From: Protonemura montana
Taxonomy: Eukaryota; Arthropoda; Insecta; Plecoptera; Nemouridae
Reading direction: 5' to 3'
NCBI GenBank assembly: GCA_947568835.1
Contig: OX387610.1
Span: 7,341,501-7,405,500 of the forward strand
DNA: 64,000 nucleotides
In this document: one piece after another, positions 43,901 through 55,570 of the stretch
How positions within the stretch are numbered: the first letter of the stretch is position 1
How the letters are laid out: each line of letters opens with the position of its first letter
Notes under the pieces: generated by a model
The model's input: the letters and a program-made list of their open reading frames with translations, nothing else
The model's database searches: none
What the model was told of the DNA's origin: nothing
Program-made: the position numbers and the translations under genes

Positions 43901-46900
43901 AAAAAGGAATTGGTTTCCTGGGAAAAAGTGTCTGCTCATTCTCGAACAATTACCTTGTCAACTTTATATGGTTCCAATTGATTGGCAACAAAGCCAATGA
44001 TGACTAGCATTTTTTCATGGCAACAGTACATTTCATTTTTGGGATGAGGGACAAGCATAGCAAGGCAAAGACTCAAAGTGACTACAAAAAATAAATTGTG
44101 TGTGTTTTGTTTGATATTACCTGCCACACCTTTTACAATCATACTTAAAAGAGCCTTTGTCAATCAAAAGTACCCAAAGAAGCATCAGAGACTACCTATC
44201 TTACAAGAAAATTAAAAAAAGATGCTCATTACAACACAGCTTAAATTATGTTTTTTTATTTTTATTTATTTATTTATTACATAACTTTGGTACAACTATA
44301 CCGGTGGTTAGAAGCAATATAAATATTATTAATTAACTACATGTTTTGATAATAATATTATTATACATTTCCTTTACTTGTTTAAATTTTACTTTCACCA
44401 TTCCATTATTGGAATTTTCATGTAAATATCCCCAGAAAAGTTCTATTTATACTTTACTTTTACCTCGTTGCCCTATAAGAATCTTACTTTTCGTTTGCAG
44501 TTTTGACCCCAACCCAACCCTACGCTCCACGTTTTGGATTGCCGTCATTGGAGAGCTGGCAAACTTTAGCGCAATTTGTGCCGTCAACCAAGCGACGGTA
44601 CAGCGGTGTCTGTCAATGCCGAATCTGCGTGGGGCTAATTTGTAAGTAGACTTCGTTATCATTGAGACCAGGCGACCAGTTCCTTCAGAAGGGCGGCACA
44701 AGAAGAGGAATGAAGTTTCTCTACTAACTTTCTTCCCTCTTACCTGTCTCCTAAATAGAACTAGCCTTGTGTATGATAGTTACCCATCCAATACCTGACC
44801 CAGCACAGAGTTGCTTAACTTCAGTGATTTCATGAGAACCAGTTTTTCCAACACCCTTTCGAGTTGCTTAGTTATCAAACTTTCAAAGGTGGGTTGTGGC
44901 TCATCGTGAATTTTGTATTGACTCCAATATGTTGATAATAGTAGCAGGCATGTGGGTAACAGTATGATATATAAGACATTGCTGATCTTAAAACCCACTT
45001 ATCTTTGATACAGCACCATCTTGATCCTGGGCATCGGCATGTTCTGCTTTATCTCGATGAGCTGCTACACTGGTCTCGTTATCCACGCTCTTTTCCGAGA
45101 CTGCGATCCTGTCTCGACCAAGGTAACCCGCCTTGCAACTGAAATTAAAATCAACTGGACTTTTCACAAATACTTAGTCTTAATTTTGAGTGTAACGTTA
45201 CCAAGTGTTGCTCGCATTTTTGCTCTGTGAATAGTTTCAAATTAATGCCTTAAACCTATAAACTCAATAGTTTAAAAGTAGGGTTGGGCCACGATGGGAT
45301 GGGTACTCACAGAAAGTCGCTCACTTAAGGTTATTTCGCTACTGACATTTGAGTTTGACTGACATTTGACAATTAAGTTTTTTTAAGTTTAAAAAAAAGT
45401 ATGTATGAGAGGGGCTTGCAACTGATTGTTGATTGACGGCCTGGGTTTTCCTCTGTCGCTTTTAATGTCGATGTCCTTCATGTAAAATAGATACATTTCG
45501 GTTAAGTGCTGTGGCCGGCTAACTGATTTTCTAGTGTGTTGAAAGTGTTTCAGAATTGATCAATGAAACGTTTCCAATCAATCAATCAATCAATTAAATC
45601 AATTGGCACACTCACTTTTAACTGCTAACTATTACACGCACTTATCTCGCAATCCTTAAGCCATCGGCGCCAACTCGTCCGAAGACGCTTACACGTGGTC
45701 TCCGGAGCAAACGCTAAGTACCACACGCAGTTACAAACGCTCTTGCTACCACACGCACAATTTTGCTGGCAATTGCAAAGATATTGACGATTTTATTTAA
45801 CAGAGAATTAAATTAAATTCGGCGGTCATACCACGGTGACAATAAAGACAAACTGAAAAAGTGCGCTGAGCTCTTTTTTTTTTCTTGGGCCGCCATTCTG
45901 CTCTGGCACCATGGCGATTGCTTCACACTACATTGCCTCTGCCTCGCACTATCAAAGATTGTGCAGCCTGTTGCAAGCAACAGGAATCTCTGATGTGCAA
46001 ACATGCAAGGATTCATGCAAGGATCAACTATGTCGGAGAGGTAGAATGCATTGTTCAGCTTTTCGGCTGGTATAATGCTGTCATGCTTGGTAATTAGTTG
46101 GTTTGACATTCCAAGATGGAATCGAAAAGAAAGAAACATGCAGTAAAAATGTATGAAAGAGTTTGCCCATTTCCCCGCATGTAACGTAACAATTCTTTTG
46201 TATCAATCATCAGGTGTCACAAGAACTGAGTCTAGGTTGCTAACAGCTACTTTGTTTGGCGATCCACATGTTTTCTTTTTGTTTCTTCAGGCGCACAAAT
46301 ACCATGATTATTATATCCTGCCTTGGCATCAAACTGTTTCTAGCACACTGCTGCCTTAGATTGATTGATTAAATTGTGTTTAAACGACGCGCTATTTTGA
46401 CAACTGGCTCTGCAGCACTGGTCTAATGGCGTCGGTGAAGGAGTGGATAATGGGACCACCAGCTTATCGTTCTTTCCAAAGGACGGTCCAACTAGAACAG
46501 TAGGATTGCTCCACAAATCCATGCCGTCGAGAGGTTGATAAGCAAGGCAAATGAAGTTGTTGAACTAACTTTCATCTTTACAACCTTTCTACCAAACAGA
46601 ACTGGTAATGAATATTGATGGCCACCCATCCAATACCTGACTTAGCGCAGTGTTGCTTAATTTTTGAGTTATCATGAGAACTGGTTTTCTTTCAGAAATG
46701 TGTTCAGTAGTTCTATCTATGAAGGATTTCAGAAAGTTACAGGACTGGGTTTGCAATAGCTTTCTTAGAATTTACACCTGGTGCTCAGATATATAAATAT
46801 ATTGCATAAATAGAAAACTTTGTATCATATTCAGATTTTTGTTACACCTCGTTTCAGATAATCAGCAAAGCTGACCAGCTCCTACCGTTTTTCGTGATGC

Positions 46901-49900
46901 AGATCTCAGAGTCAATTCCCGGGCTTCCAGGTTTGTTCGTTGCCGGAGTTTTCAGCGCCGCCTTGAGGTAAAAGAAAATTAAGGATACCTTAATTAGCCA
47001 AGTTAGTTCAGGATATTATATTTTTATTGTTTTCAGACAAATGTTTATTTGATCTAACTAGTTTTTAAATTAGTTTGGGTAAACTTGGTGTTCTTTACTT
47101 ATCATTTAAATCCGACTCTTTGATCGAACTTGACATTCTACTTAGAAATGTCTTACAGTACATAAGCAGCATGTTATTCTGTTTTTTCTCATAGATTTTC
47201 TTTTTATTTAAATTTTAAATACATCAACTTTGTAGGCAAATACAGTCTAAAATCCCTAAGAACAGATACCAGCCATAAGTCTTAGCAAGTCTAAGTCTTT
47301 CTAGCACACTGCTGCCTTAGATTGATTGATTAAATTGTGTTTAAACGACGCGCTATTTTGACAACTGGCTCTGCAGCACTGGTCTAATGGCGTCGGTGAA
47401 GGAGTGGATAATGGGACCACCGGCTTATCGTTCTTTCCAAAGGACGGTCCAACTAGAACAGTAGGATTGCTCCACAAATCCATGCCGTCGAGAGGTTGAT
47501 AAGCAAGGCGAATGAAGTTGTTGAACTAACTTTCATCTTTACAACCTTTCTACCAAACAGAACTGGTAATGAATATTGATGGCCACCCATCCAATAAATG
47601 ATATTGCCGCTGTGGTTTTTTGACGGTGGTAAATCCTCTTTGCAGCTCGATGTCGACTGGCTTGAACTCGATGACGGGTGTAATTCTGGAAGACTTCATA
47701 CGACCTTGTCTGAAGCGACCAATAACTGAGCTGACGGCCAGCAACATCATGAAGGTAGGCAAATATAGATTTATAGCTGAACGGGTCAAAACACCCAAGT
47801 TTATGTCATCGTTTAACTTAAAAGGTCCTTGAATCTTGAGAGTTGGAAAATGCAGCAGCTCAAATCAATAAGTCAAAACATTAAGCGTTACTTTTGTAGA
47901 AGCCAAAATAGTGTAACATCATTGTTTTGCTGGTCAAAAATTTAAAGGCATTCATGCTTAAATTGGACCCAATGTACTTAAATATTACAAATTCAAAGCA
48001 AAAGAAAGTCGCTCACAAACTTCTGAGGAAAGATCTGTTGTAGTTTGAATATCTTATACCAATTATATGAAGTGTTGGAAAAACACTCAGTTCTATTTTT
48101 CCTATTAATCTATAAATTATTATTTCATATTATTATACAACTGATTATCACATTCTTCCAACATCGCTGGGCCATTAAATAAGTTCTCGTCTGTTAACAA
48201 GTCTCCTTGGTCTCTTCTCTCCCTGGAGATCCTGGATTTCACTGGAAGTTTAGAATTTTATGTGCTTGGAATGTTATGTGGGTAGAGCACCTGTCCGGCA
48301 ATTAGGAGGTCAATCTCAATCAGTCGCACATTTTTCCAGCCTCTATCCTCCCACCATCCATCGTTTGCTGGTTTAATTAAGGGAAAAAACCAAGAAAATC
48401 TTTTAATTATTAATTTTTATCATCTTTTCTATGCTACAGATAATCAATAGTAATATCCCTAAACAAAGAACCTAAACCATCCTATGGGGTGCAAACTCAC
48501 TATGGCTTTACTGGTAATCGAAACTGGAATTTCCATACTGACTCAAGTCCCCTACTCTAGATGGTTGCAGCACTGATCGGACTGGCCTGTGTTGCGCTCG
48601 TGTTCCTCGTTGAGAAAGCTGAAATGCTCGCACAGTTGGTAATCACTGTCCGCAGCGTTTGCTTTGGAGCTCTACTTGGGGTCTTCACGCTTGGAATGTT
48701 CTTCCCTTGGGCAAACAGTAAGGTGGGTGTTAGCTTAATAGGAAATCACAAATAGCGGTAACTTGCTCTTTGCAATGTCCTGCTGCAGGAGTTCTCTTTC
48801 TAGTTCAAGTGTAGGTTTACCCATGATAACTTTTGATAGCAGAATTGAGAAGCTTTTTCAGGTAAAATCAGCATCTCCATGGCTTACACAGGTTGAATCT
48901 CCCATTGAACCTCCTATGCTAGACTATGCGATTACACCTATGCGATTACACCTACGCGATTAGACCTGCGATTACATAGAACCACAGAATTGAGAAGCTC
49001 TGACAAGCAATCTCAGCATCTCGATAGCTACCAAACGTAGAAGCTTCTGTTGAACTTCCTATGCTAGGCTTTTTGTGTTTTTATTATAGTTTTTAGTCAA
49101 ATTGGTCATAAAATTGCTAATCAATTACGACTCACTTTAAATTATTGTATGTTATTCCTCAAAATTGTTATCCCAAAAAGGAATCCAGGCACATTGTAAC
49201 GATGAAATCTGCATAGTTATTTCGCAGGCAATATATTTTGTACAAAATTTTAAAAGTTTTTGATGAACCAAAAGTACTGATATAAGTGTCACAGAGAGTT
49301 CTAGAGAAAAAGAATAAAATAAAGAAGACATATAATAGTTAAGTCTAAGTACGAAGCCCTAGGATTTGACATCTGCTATAGGCAATGTCTCTTTACATGC
49401 GTCTGTTTGTTTAGGGTGCTCTGTCAGGAGGGATCGCTAGCATCTTGCTTATTGGGTGGCTTACCATTGGGTGGCAAACGGCAAACGCCAGTGGCGGCCT
49501 CGTACATCGGAAAAAAGACGTCTTTACCGACCACTGTCCTCTCGACGTTGACGTTTTCAACCAAACGATGTCAGCACTGGGTGCGGAGACTGAGCAGTAA
49601 GTGAAACCTATGCCGTCTTCAAGCCAGGCCAACTTTGTATGACTAGAGGATTTGTGTGTTTATTTTTTTTGCTTTGAAATATACTTACTTTGAGGTGGCA
49701 AAGATGATGATATGATGGTGTTTTATACAAAATATCATAGAAACAGCTATAACTGCCACATATTATTTTTAAATTATACGTAAAATACACTAAAATTGTC
49801 GCAAAAAGCCAGTGTCCAAGTAGCTCAATGGGTTAGAGCCACACCTGCGATAGGTGGAGATCAAGGTTTTGTGTCCCCGTTTGGGCATCATTTAAAAAAA

Positions 49901-50572
49901 AACCGGTAGTAGTGTTCATAAGAATATAATACCCCGCGCATTGCAAGCCTTTGCAATTTAAATAAGATTTCATCTAAAAATATAAGTAGGATTTTTTTTA
50001 TATTTTAAACTACCCTCTCAAAATTATTTGCAATCGGGTAATCTTACCGCTTTTGGTCATGTCACATTCACTATGTGTGCTGATACTATCTCAAAAATTA
50101 ATTCTCAGACAGGGGACTCGATACCCAATATCCACCTATCGCGGGTGTTGCTCTAATCCATTGAGCTACTTGGACACTTGGTTTTTGAGAAGATTTAAGT
50201 GTATTTGATGAAAATGACGGTTTTTCTTTCAACAATAGTATTTCATTAGATATATTTTCATTTTTTACTGACACGCATTGGTTTACTGACAAGCTGGTAT
50301 ATACTTTTTCTTCTTGCAGAGAAGCTGTGTTCTTTCTATTCCGCATCAGCTTCATGTACTACACCGCTATCGGTACTATCACCGTGATCATTGTCGGCAT
50401 GGCCGTCAGCTTTATAACTGGCTTGCAAGATCCAAGGGATGTGAATCGTGACCTTCTTGCGCCGGTCATCCACCGGTTCGTGCCCAAACGGCCAGTTCTA
50501 CCCGAAGAAGTAGAGTTGAACAAGATTGTTGCCGACTTTGTCAATCCCTCCCCGACGCTCAGTTTTCAGTGA
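40981..50572 (+). CDS. SLC5-family sodium-coupled monocarboxylate/multivitamin-type transporter, copy B
   Basis: Exons 40981-41177, 41632-41791, 41887-41952, 42031-42082, 42680-42747, 42832-42986, 44501-44641, 45014-45122, 46858-46967, 47646-47754, 48561-48722, 49415-49596, 50320-50572. Each has exactly the length of its counterpart in A, giving 587 aa with no stop or frameshift. All family landmarks of A are kept (GGLKAVVWTDTLQ, PGLPGLFVAGVFSAALSS, FFPWANSK, DPRDVNRDL). The glycosylation site is NQT instead of NNT. Differences from A cluster in the membrane segment after GSQFYM (A has LAFGQLCTCAIVVLVY; B has IVCGQICTCAIFILFY) and in exon 12. Exon 9 starts ATA instead of ATG (Ile for Met). 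Homology with A's upstream sequence stops within about 20 bases of the exon-1 acceptor, so B may use a different promoter. Likely functional. Confidence 0.92.
43108..43690 (-). mobile_element. LINE 3' fragment in intron 6 of B
   Basis: The minus-strand frame 43658-43284 reads as the C-terminal end of a non-LTR retrotransposon ORF (IKDSCKPLFRKFKMLTLPCL, LFNALPMAIK, YLIDKCFYDIKEF), related to but distinct from the element at 53426. It is followed by about 150 bases of 3' UTR and an (ATT)n tail. Copy A lacks it: its intron reads straight from AGTATT to CATGTGGGTT. A 5'-truncated insertion, not functional. Confidence 0.85.
44672..44862 (-). mobile_element. 5S-derived SINE in intron 7 of B
   Basis: Head (TGGAAAAACTGGTTCTCATG, GAAGTTAAGCAACTCTG, GGTATTGGATGGGTAACTAT) and a short body. 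Same position as 28590 in A but with part of the body missing. Confidence 0.8.
45605..45775. repeat. Single backbone unit of the composite satellite, intron 8 of B
   Basis: One unit with TTATCTCGCAATCCTTAAGC, CAACTCGTCCGAAGACGCTT and ACACGTGGTCTCCGGAGCAA, flanked by the same CTACCACACGCA-type edges that bound the array in A. It marks the ancestral or contracted state. A (CAAT)n stretch precedes it. Confidence 0.88.
46340..46690 (-). mobile_element. 5S-derived SINE in intron 8 of B
   Basis: Orthologous by duplication to 33172-33530 in A. Most of it (46340-46636) is duplicated almost identically at 47293-47597. Confidence 0.85.
47293..47597 (-). mobile_element. Secondary copy of the intron 8 SINE, placed in intron 9 of B
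   Basis: It matches 46340-46636 almost base for base, including non-SINE flank (TTTCTAGCACACTGCTGCCT), so it moved as a DNA copy and not by retrotransposition. It replaces roughly 270 bases present at this place in intron 9 of A, and ends about 50 bases before the exon 10 acceptor. Confidence 0.85.
49781..49975 (+). mobile_element. tRNA-headed element in intron 12 of B, plus orientation
   Basis: AATACACTAAAATTGTCGC, then the head GTGTCCAAGTAGCTCAATGG, a B-box-like TTTTGTGTCCCC, TTTGGGCATCATTT, GGTAGTAGTGTTCATAAGAA, ACCCCGCGCATTGCAAGCC and AATAAGATTTCATC. It sits at nearly the same intron position as the minus-oriented element in A but lacks the left inverted repeat. Confidence 0.8.
50085..50215 (-). 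mobile_element. tRNA-headed element in intron 12 of B, minus orientation
   Basis: Minus-strand order: CAAATACACTTAAATCTTCTC, head GTGTCCAAGTAGCTCAATGG, GTATCGAGTCCCC, then GTCTGAGAATTAATTTTTGAGATAG-like sequence. No tail follows. With the plus-oriented copy 110 bases away it forms a large inverted pair. Confidence 0.75.
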
Positions 50573-51001
50573 AGTGTTATTTTTTGACTCAGCTTGGCAT
50601 TTTTTCTGGTGAATTATTCCTGGTTTGTATTTGTTCAACAAGAGTGCTACTAACCCTTCGAACTGGCCAAAAATCTTGCCGGAAGAAATGTGACTCGATG
50701 AAACATTAGTGAAAGAACCACTAAGAATGTGTCTTGGTGCTCTGTCAAAAAACTGCCTGTGTCAATTTTTGTGTGGGTGTAAAATAGTGTTTAGATGGAT
50801 GAAATATATGCAGCACTTTCTTTCTAACCTTTTCATACACAATGCCTTGAAGCAAATCTCTGTGTTATAAAATGACTGCAGGAAGTATTTCTACTCCTTA
50901 CATAAAAACTGTTGTTACACACAACTAACACGACTAACACGACTAACATGAATTTGCTCTCATCTCATCACAGTTATTTTCATTATATATTTTCCACGAG
51001 T

Positions 51002-51007
51002 AATAAA
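51002..51007 (+). promoter_or_regulatory. Candidate polyadenylation signal of copy B
   Basis: AATAAA lies 430 bases after the stop codon of B, ahead of the hAT element. The matching segment is missing from copy A, where a deletion joins the 3' UTR to relic sequence. The first AATAAA after A's stop codon that I noted is at 38785. Confidence 0.4.
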
Positions 51008-51094
51008 TTATGATACCTGAACAAGGCAAGTATATTACTATCTAGAGGATCTAGTACCTGATTTATGATATTTTTGTATGAAATACCTAATAAG

Positions 51095-52380
51095 TAGAGC
51101 CACGATTATATGGTGATGCGCGAAATCGCGAATTGTTCTTATCTCTTGTTATTCTTACAAATGAGTGCGATTCATTGAATTCCCATCTCAAATATGTCAG
51201 AAGCTCATCGCGACATAACGCGAAATTCACGAAAAATCATCCATAACACCGAAATCAACTATATCCCGCGAAATCATCGCGAAATGAGCCTTTTCTTATC
51301 CAATTATCTTAAATTTCAGATAATCTGTTTTTTTTTTCATTTGTATCACACCATATTTCACGGAAAATAAATAAACAAACAAGAATTTCTATTTTGCGAT
51401 AAATGCTAAATTGAGAGATAATGAAGCTATTTCACTAAAATGTGTGTATTTTGCGAAATAGCCACTAATTTCCATGCAAAAAAATGTAAATGTTTATTTT
51501 ATCTCTCTAAACACACATTTCCATGAATGTGTCATATTATTTCCCCCAGTCTTGTTGTCAGGTCTGTTTCTCATCAAATGCTGTCAACATTCCTAAGTTT
51601 AGGGGGTAGAAGTAGTGGGGCAAATTGTTTGCTGTAGTAAACCATTGCCATTGGTTGGCTGAATCTTCCCCTCCTTGCCATGTGAGCACTGACACCACAT
51701 GCATCCAGTCTATATAGAGATTAGCTGGGATTTCAAATTTCAATGGGGTGTAATAAATCTTTGACTTTTGAGGATCAAGCAAAGCAACTCTTTGTGAGTG
51801 ATGGATATATTTTGATGTGTGGAATCTGGAATGCAGACTTGTCTGGGAGAAAAAAGACAATCTTGCAAAGTATGTTAGTACCAGGCAGTGGGTCTAATTC
51901 AAATTATCATGGAAATAAAAATTTCAAACCCCTCATTTGCAGTCCTTACTTTACAAACTATTTGAGCCCCAGTGAACAGTGTTGATGCAGAGAGGTTTTT
52001 TAGTCAATAAAACCTAGTGCTAACTGACAAAGGAACAAGAATGAAGGAAGCTACTAAATATTTGCTTTATTGTTATTATTATTGATTACTTTTTTATTAG
52101 AGATCCCAGTGCTTGCCCAAAATCTTCATTCCTTTCGAATGTAGATCGCAAAAGCCCTTTTTTCTATTTTGCTATAAACGCTAAAATTCAATTAATTAGC
52201 ACTAAAATTTCGATAAAACTAATGCTAAAAACATGTATCTTCTTTTTTTCGTCACCTATGTCTGAAATCTGCTATAGACATGAAATTCTGTACTTTTTCC
52301 ATAACACCGCCATAACACCGAAATCCAAAAAGCTTACCACGAAATTATCGAAATCGTAACACCATAAAATCTTGGCTCTA
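51095..52380 (+). mobile_element. hAT DNA transposon relic with transposase C-terminal remnant
   Basis: Terminal repeats TAGAGCCACGATTATATGGT and, at the right end inverted, TAGAGCCAAGATTTTATGGT (two mismatches). Flanks CTAATAAG and CTAATCGG are a decayed 8-bp duplication. From 51978 one frame reads SVDAERFFSQ, a stop, then NLVLTDKGTRMKEAT, the dimerisation-domain signature of hAT transposases (AERxFS..N...TDxRxxM). The rest is too decayed to read. A partial inverted copy lies in intron 1 of D. Confidence 0.85.
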
Positions 52381-53399
52381 CTAATCGGTTGTTCAGAAAT
52401 AATTCTGCATTCAATGCAGTGTTGTTGGGCAGATTTTTTGGTGGCATTTTGAATGTCTGCTCATTTTGAAAGGCACATGAAGCAAAAATGGTTGGATAAT
52501 GGTTTATTGTGAGCCTATTCATTGCAACAGGTAATTACTTTTACATTATAAATACATTAAAACAACTATTGGAGCAGACTAGTATTCATTACAGATGTAA
52601 CACAGTAATAAATGCAAGCATGCTGATGAATAATTAATAATTTTATTTAAGTAATGGATTTTTTATGCAAAAGTTCTTACTTCTTTGAAGGTGGACTCGA
52701 CTTATTTTATATAAAAACATTTTACAGCCATCGACTATGTTATGTTTTGTCTCTTGCTGTTAGTATTAGCTCTTATTGGCATATACTTCGGGTACTTCTC
52801 CACGACCTCTGAATACTTGATGGGCAGGAAAAAAATGTTTTTTTTTTGCCGTATCAATATCCTTAATCTCAAGGTATGTACAACCGTAAAAAAATGTGTC
52901 TTAATTTTATCAAAAAACCACACAAATCTTAGTCCTATTAAACTTCTGTTTCAAATGAGAAATGAAATATTTTCGATTGCAGCTCGGTTAGGCAATTTCC
53001 TTGGTGGCAATACCCGAAAATCTATGTTTATGGCAGTCAATACTACATATTGATGTTCGGCCAAGTGCTTTAAAGCCTGTTGGTCATGTTTGTCTACCTC
53101 CCAGTATTCTACACTACAAATCACATCTAGTTACAAGGTAGCCCAATTTATTGCATCAAATAAACATTCATTGAAATGATTCTTTTATCTTTTTTAATCT
53201 TTTGATTACAGTATCCTAAGCTCCAGTTCAGTCAGCCTGTTCGAATATTTGGTTCCCTGCTCTTCGTTCTGGTGAGACATGTTTAAGTTTTGAATGGTCA
53301 TTTTGTAAAGTAGATTTCAAAATCTCTGAGCCAACTGGTATTTTTTTTTGTATTTGTATTTTATTTTATTTCCACAGGAACACATTGTGTTGTACGGAA

Positions 53400-55570
53400 T
53401 TGTCACATCTGTCATATTTTAAATTTTACATGTTACATTTTTTATTTACATTTGTATGGGTGATTAAAAACTCGTCAATAGTGTAAAAACAATGGTCAAT
53501 GAGATAATTCTTAAGTCTTCGTTTAAAATCACATCCATTCGTCTCTTTCAGTTCTGATGGTAAAGCATTGTACAATAGGCAGCCTGCATTTGAAGGTCCT
53601 TTCTTAAAAATGAGAAGATTTGGTTTTAGTAACTGCAATTGCTTCTTTTGTCTTGTGTCATAATATGCATTTGTCCTGGCTGAAGATAAGCTATTTTTAT
53701 TTCGAATATATAAAATTACATTAAAAATATATAGACAAGCTAGAGTTAGTATCTTAAAGCGTTTAAACAGGGGTCTGCAGGAGTCTTTTATCCATGTCAC
53801 AGCACATGGGTCCGCACTTGCCTTTGCCATGAATCTAAGTGCACGCTTCTGCAGTGTAAACAATCTTTTGCATTTCGATGCACTTCCCCATAGGATCACC
53901 CCGTAGGATAGTCTCGATTCTATGTTAGAGAAATACACAAGCCTTGCAGTTTCCAGTGTCGTTACTTGCATCAACCTTTTTATGAGGTAGCAGTCGGAAG
54001 CTACCTTTCTACTCAGGTCATTGATGTGACTTTCCCAATTGAGAGATTCATCTATTATAATTCCCAGGAACCTAGTCTCCGTTTTCAGGGGAATGCTTTT
54101 ATTTTTCAATCTAATCAGTGGACTTTCGTTGGTTTTTTTATGAGACGTCTTAAATTTTAAGATTACCGTCTTTTCCTGGTTTAGGAAAATTTTATTATAA
54201 TTGCACCAGCTTTGCATTTTCTGGGTGGCTGTGTTTGCCATTTCTACCGCATTTTTCCCGCTTGAATGCACGAATTGACTGGTATCATCAGCAAAGAGTA
54301 CAAGTCGGCCTATTTTAGAGGGTTCGGGCAGGTCATTCGTGAACAGAATAAATAAGAGTGGCGATAAGATGCCGCCCTGAGGGACACCAGTGTCGATTAC
54401 CGACTCATATGACTTTGTTTCTTCGTTATTATTTTGGAGACTTACTATTTGCCGGCGATTCTGCAAGTACGATTTTATCCAGTTTCCAGCTACTCCTTTT
54501 ATCCCTAGTGATGCTAGCTTTTCTAGGAGAAGGGAATGGTCCACTGCGTCGAACGCTTTAGAAAAGTCGAAGAAAATTCCAATTCCTTCCTCATGCCTAT
54601 TAAGGGCGTTTAGAACGTCAAAGATATATGAAGCCATGGCGGTGGTGGTTGACCGTCCCTTTGTAAAACCATGCTGCTCCTTATTACATAAGGAGAACCT
54701 GTCAAGAAATGAGATTAATCTCATTGAGAAGGCTTTACATATTATTTTGTCGAAAACTGATAATATCGCGATCGGTCTGTAATTTCTCACGTCTTGACGA
54801 TTTCCCTTTTTAAAGACAGGCACTATTTTCGCTATTTTAAGACAGGATGGAAAGGATCCTTGTTCAAAAGAAACGTTTATAATGTGTGTTAGAGGTTTCA
54901 TAAGGGATTGTTCGATTCCTTTAAGAATGTTACAAGGAATTCCATCTATACCAGCTGATTTTTTCTTCCATGTCATTTGCATTATATCATAGTACTCCTT
55001 TTCCTGTATGGGTGCTAGGAATATAATCTTGTTATTTTTCACCGTAGGTATAAACTGACGAGCAGTACTATCATTCGATTGACTGTTTTGCGAGCTGGAC
55101 AGGTTGTTTATAGCGGTCGTAAAATCGTCATTGAATTTATCTGCTATTAATTGATTTGAGCTAATCACATTTTTACCCTCAAGGATCGTTATTGAACTAC
55201 GTCCTTGCTCCATTTGTTTATTATTAGAGTTGATGACTTCCCATGATGTTTTTGATTTGTTATTAGGCATGGCTATTTTTTTGCTATTTTCCACTCTTTT
55301 GGATCGATTTATCTCATTTCTATACACCTGTTTCAGAGCTCTGTATTCCTTATCCTTTTCTTCCCATTTACCACATATTTTTCGGTTTTTGTCTGCCTGC
55401 TCTACTTTCAGTTTTAGTGCATTTAGTTTTGGTGTGTACCAGGTATTCCTATTTTTTGTTTTCTGTTTTCCGGTATTGCCATGTAGCAACAATAAAAATG
55501 TCTTATGGAATGCAATTGAAGGGTGCATAGCAGCCTTAGACCAAAAGGACTTAAAAAACCAAAAGGACCA
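53400..55570 (-). mobile_element. Non-LTR retrotransposon (LINE), 5'-truncated, inserted in relic R-B
   Basis: Contains the long RT frame described separately and a short A/T-rich 3' end at about 53400-53425. The 5' boundary is approximate (about 55530-55570). The upstream part of a normal LINE (first ORF and endonuclease) is missing, as usual for target-primed insertions that stop early. Orientation is opposite to the transporter genes. Confidence 0.8.
53426..55528 (-). CDS. LINE ORF2-type reverse transcriptase, 700 codons open
   Basis: Uninterrupted frame with non-LTR RT motifs in order: KKSAGIDGIPCNIL, NYRPIAILSVFDKI, QHGFTKGRSTTTA, FFDFSKAFDAVDH (motif A), GVPQGGILSPLLFI (motif B), LVLFADDTS (catalytic F-A-D-D, motif C), FLGIIID, then a thumb/C-terminal region with RLSYGVILWG and LFTLQKRALRFM. 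It would copy its own RNA at a nicked target. It begins in the linker between endonuclease and RT, so the apple-type endonuclease domain is absent, and no RNase H follows. Composition and motifs fit a Jockey/CR1-like group, but the clade is not settled. An open 700-codon frame inside a decayed host relic suggests a recent arrival. The first Met (55528) is probably not a native start. Confidence 0.9.
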   Translation of the reverse strand: MHPSIAFHKTFLLLLHGNTGKQKTKNRNTWYTPKLNALKLKVEQADKNRKICGKWEEKDKEYRALKQVYRNEINRSKRVENSKKIAMPNNKSKTSWEVINSNNKQMEQGRSSITILEGKNVISSNQLIADKFNDDFTTAINNLSSSQNSQSNDSTARQFIPTVKNNKIIFLAPIQEKEYYDIMQMTWKKKSAGIDGIPCNILKGIEQSLMKPLTHIINVSFEQGSFPSCLKIAKIVPVFKKGNRQDVRNYRPIAILSVFDKIICKAFSMRLISFLDRFSLCNKEQHGFTKGRSTTTAMASYIFDVLNALNRHEEGIGIFFDFSKAFDAVDHSLLLEKLASLGIKGVAGNWIKSYLQNRRQIVSLQNNNEETKSYESVIDTGVPQGGILSPLLFILFTNDLPEPSKIGRLVLFADDTSQFVHSSGKNAVEMANTATQKMQSWCNYNKIFLNQEKTVILKFKTSHKKTNESPLIRLKNKSIPLKTETRFLGIIIDESLNWESHINDLSRKVASDCYLIKRLMQVTTLETARLVYFSNIESRLSYGVILWGSASKCKRLFTLQKRALRFMAKASADPCAVTWIKDSCRPLFKRFKILTLACLYIFNVILYIRNKNSLSSARTNAYYDTRQKKQLQLLKPNLLIFKKGPSNAGCLLYNALPSELKETNGCDFKRRLKNYLIDHCFYTIDEFLITHTNVNKKCNM

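Noticed and set aside
53966-54782. Plus-strand ORFs opposite the LINE
   Set aside because: Shadow frames of the minus-strand RT ORF.
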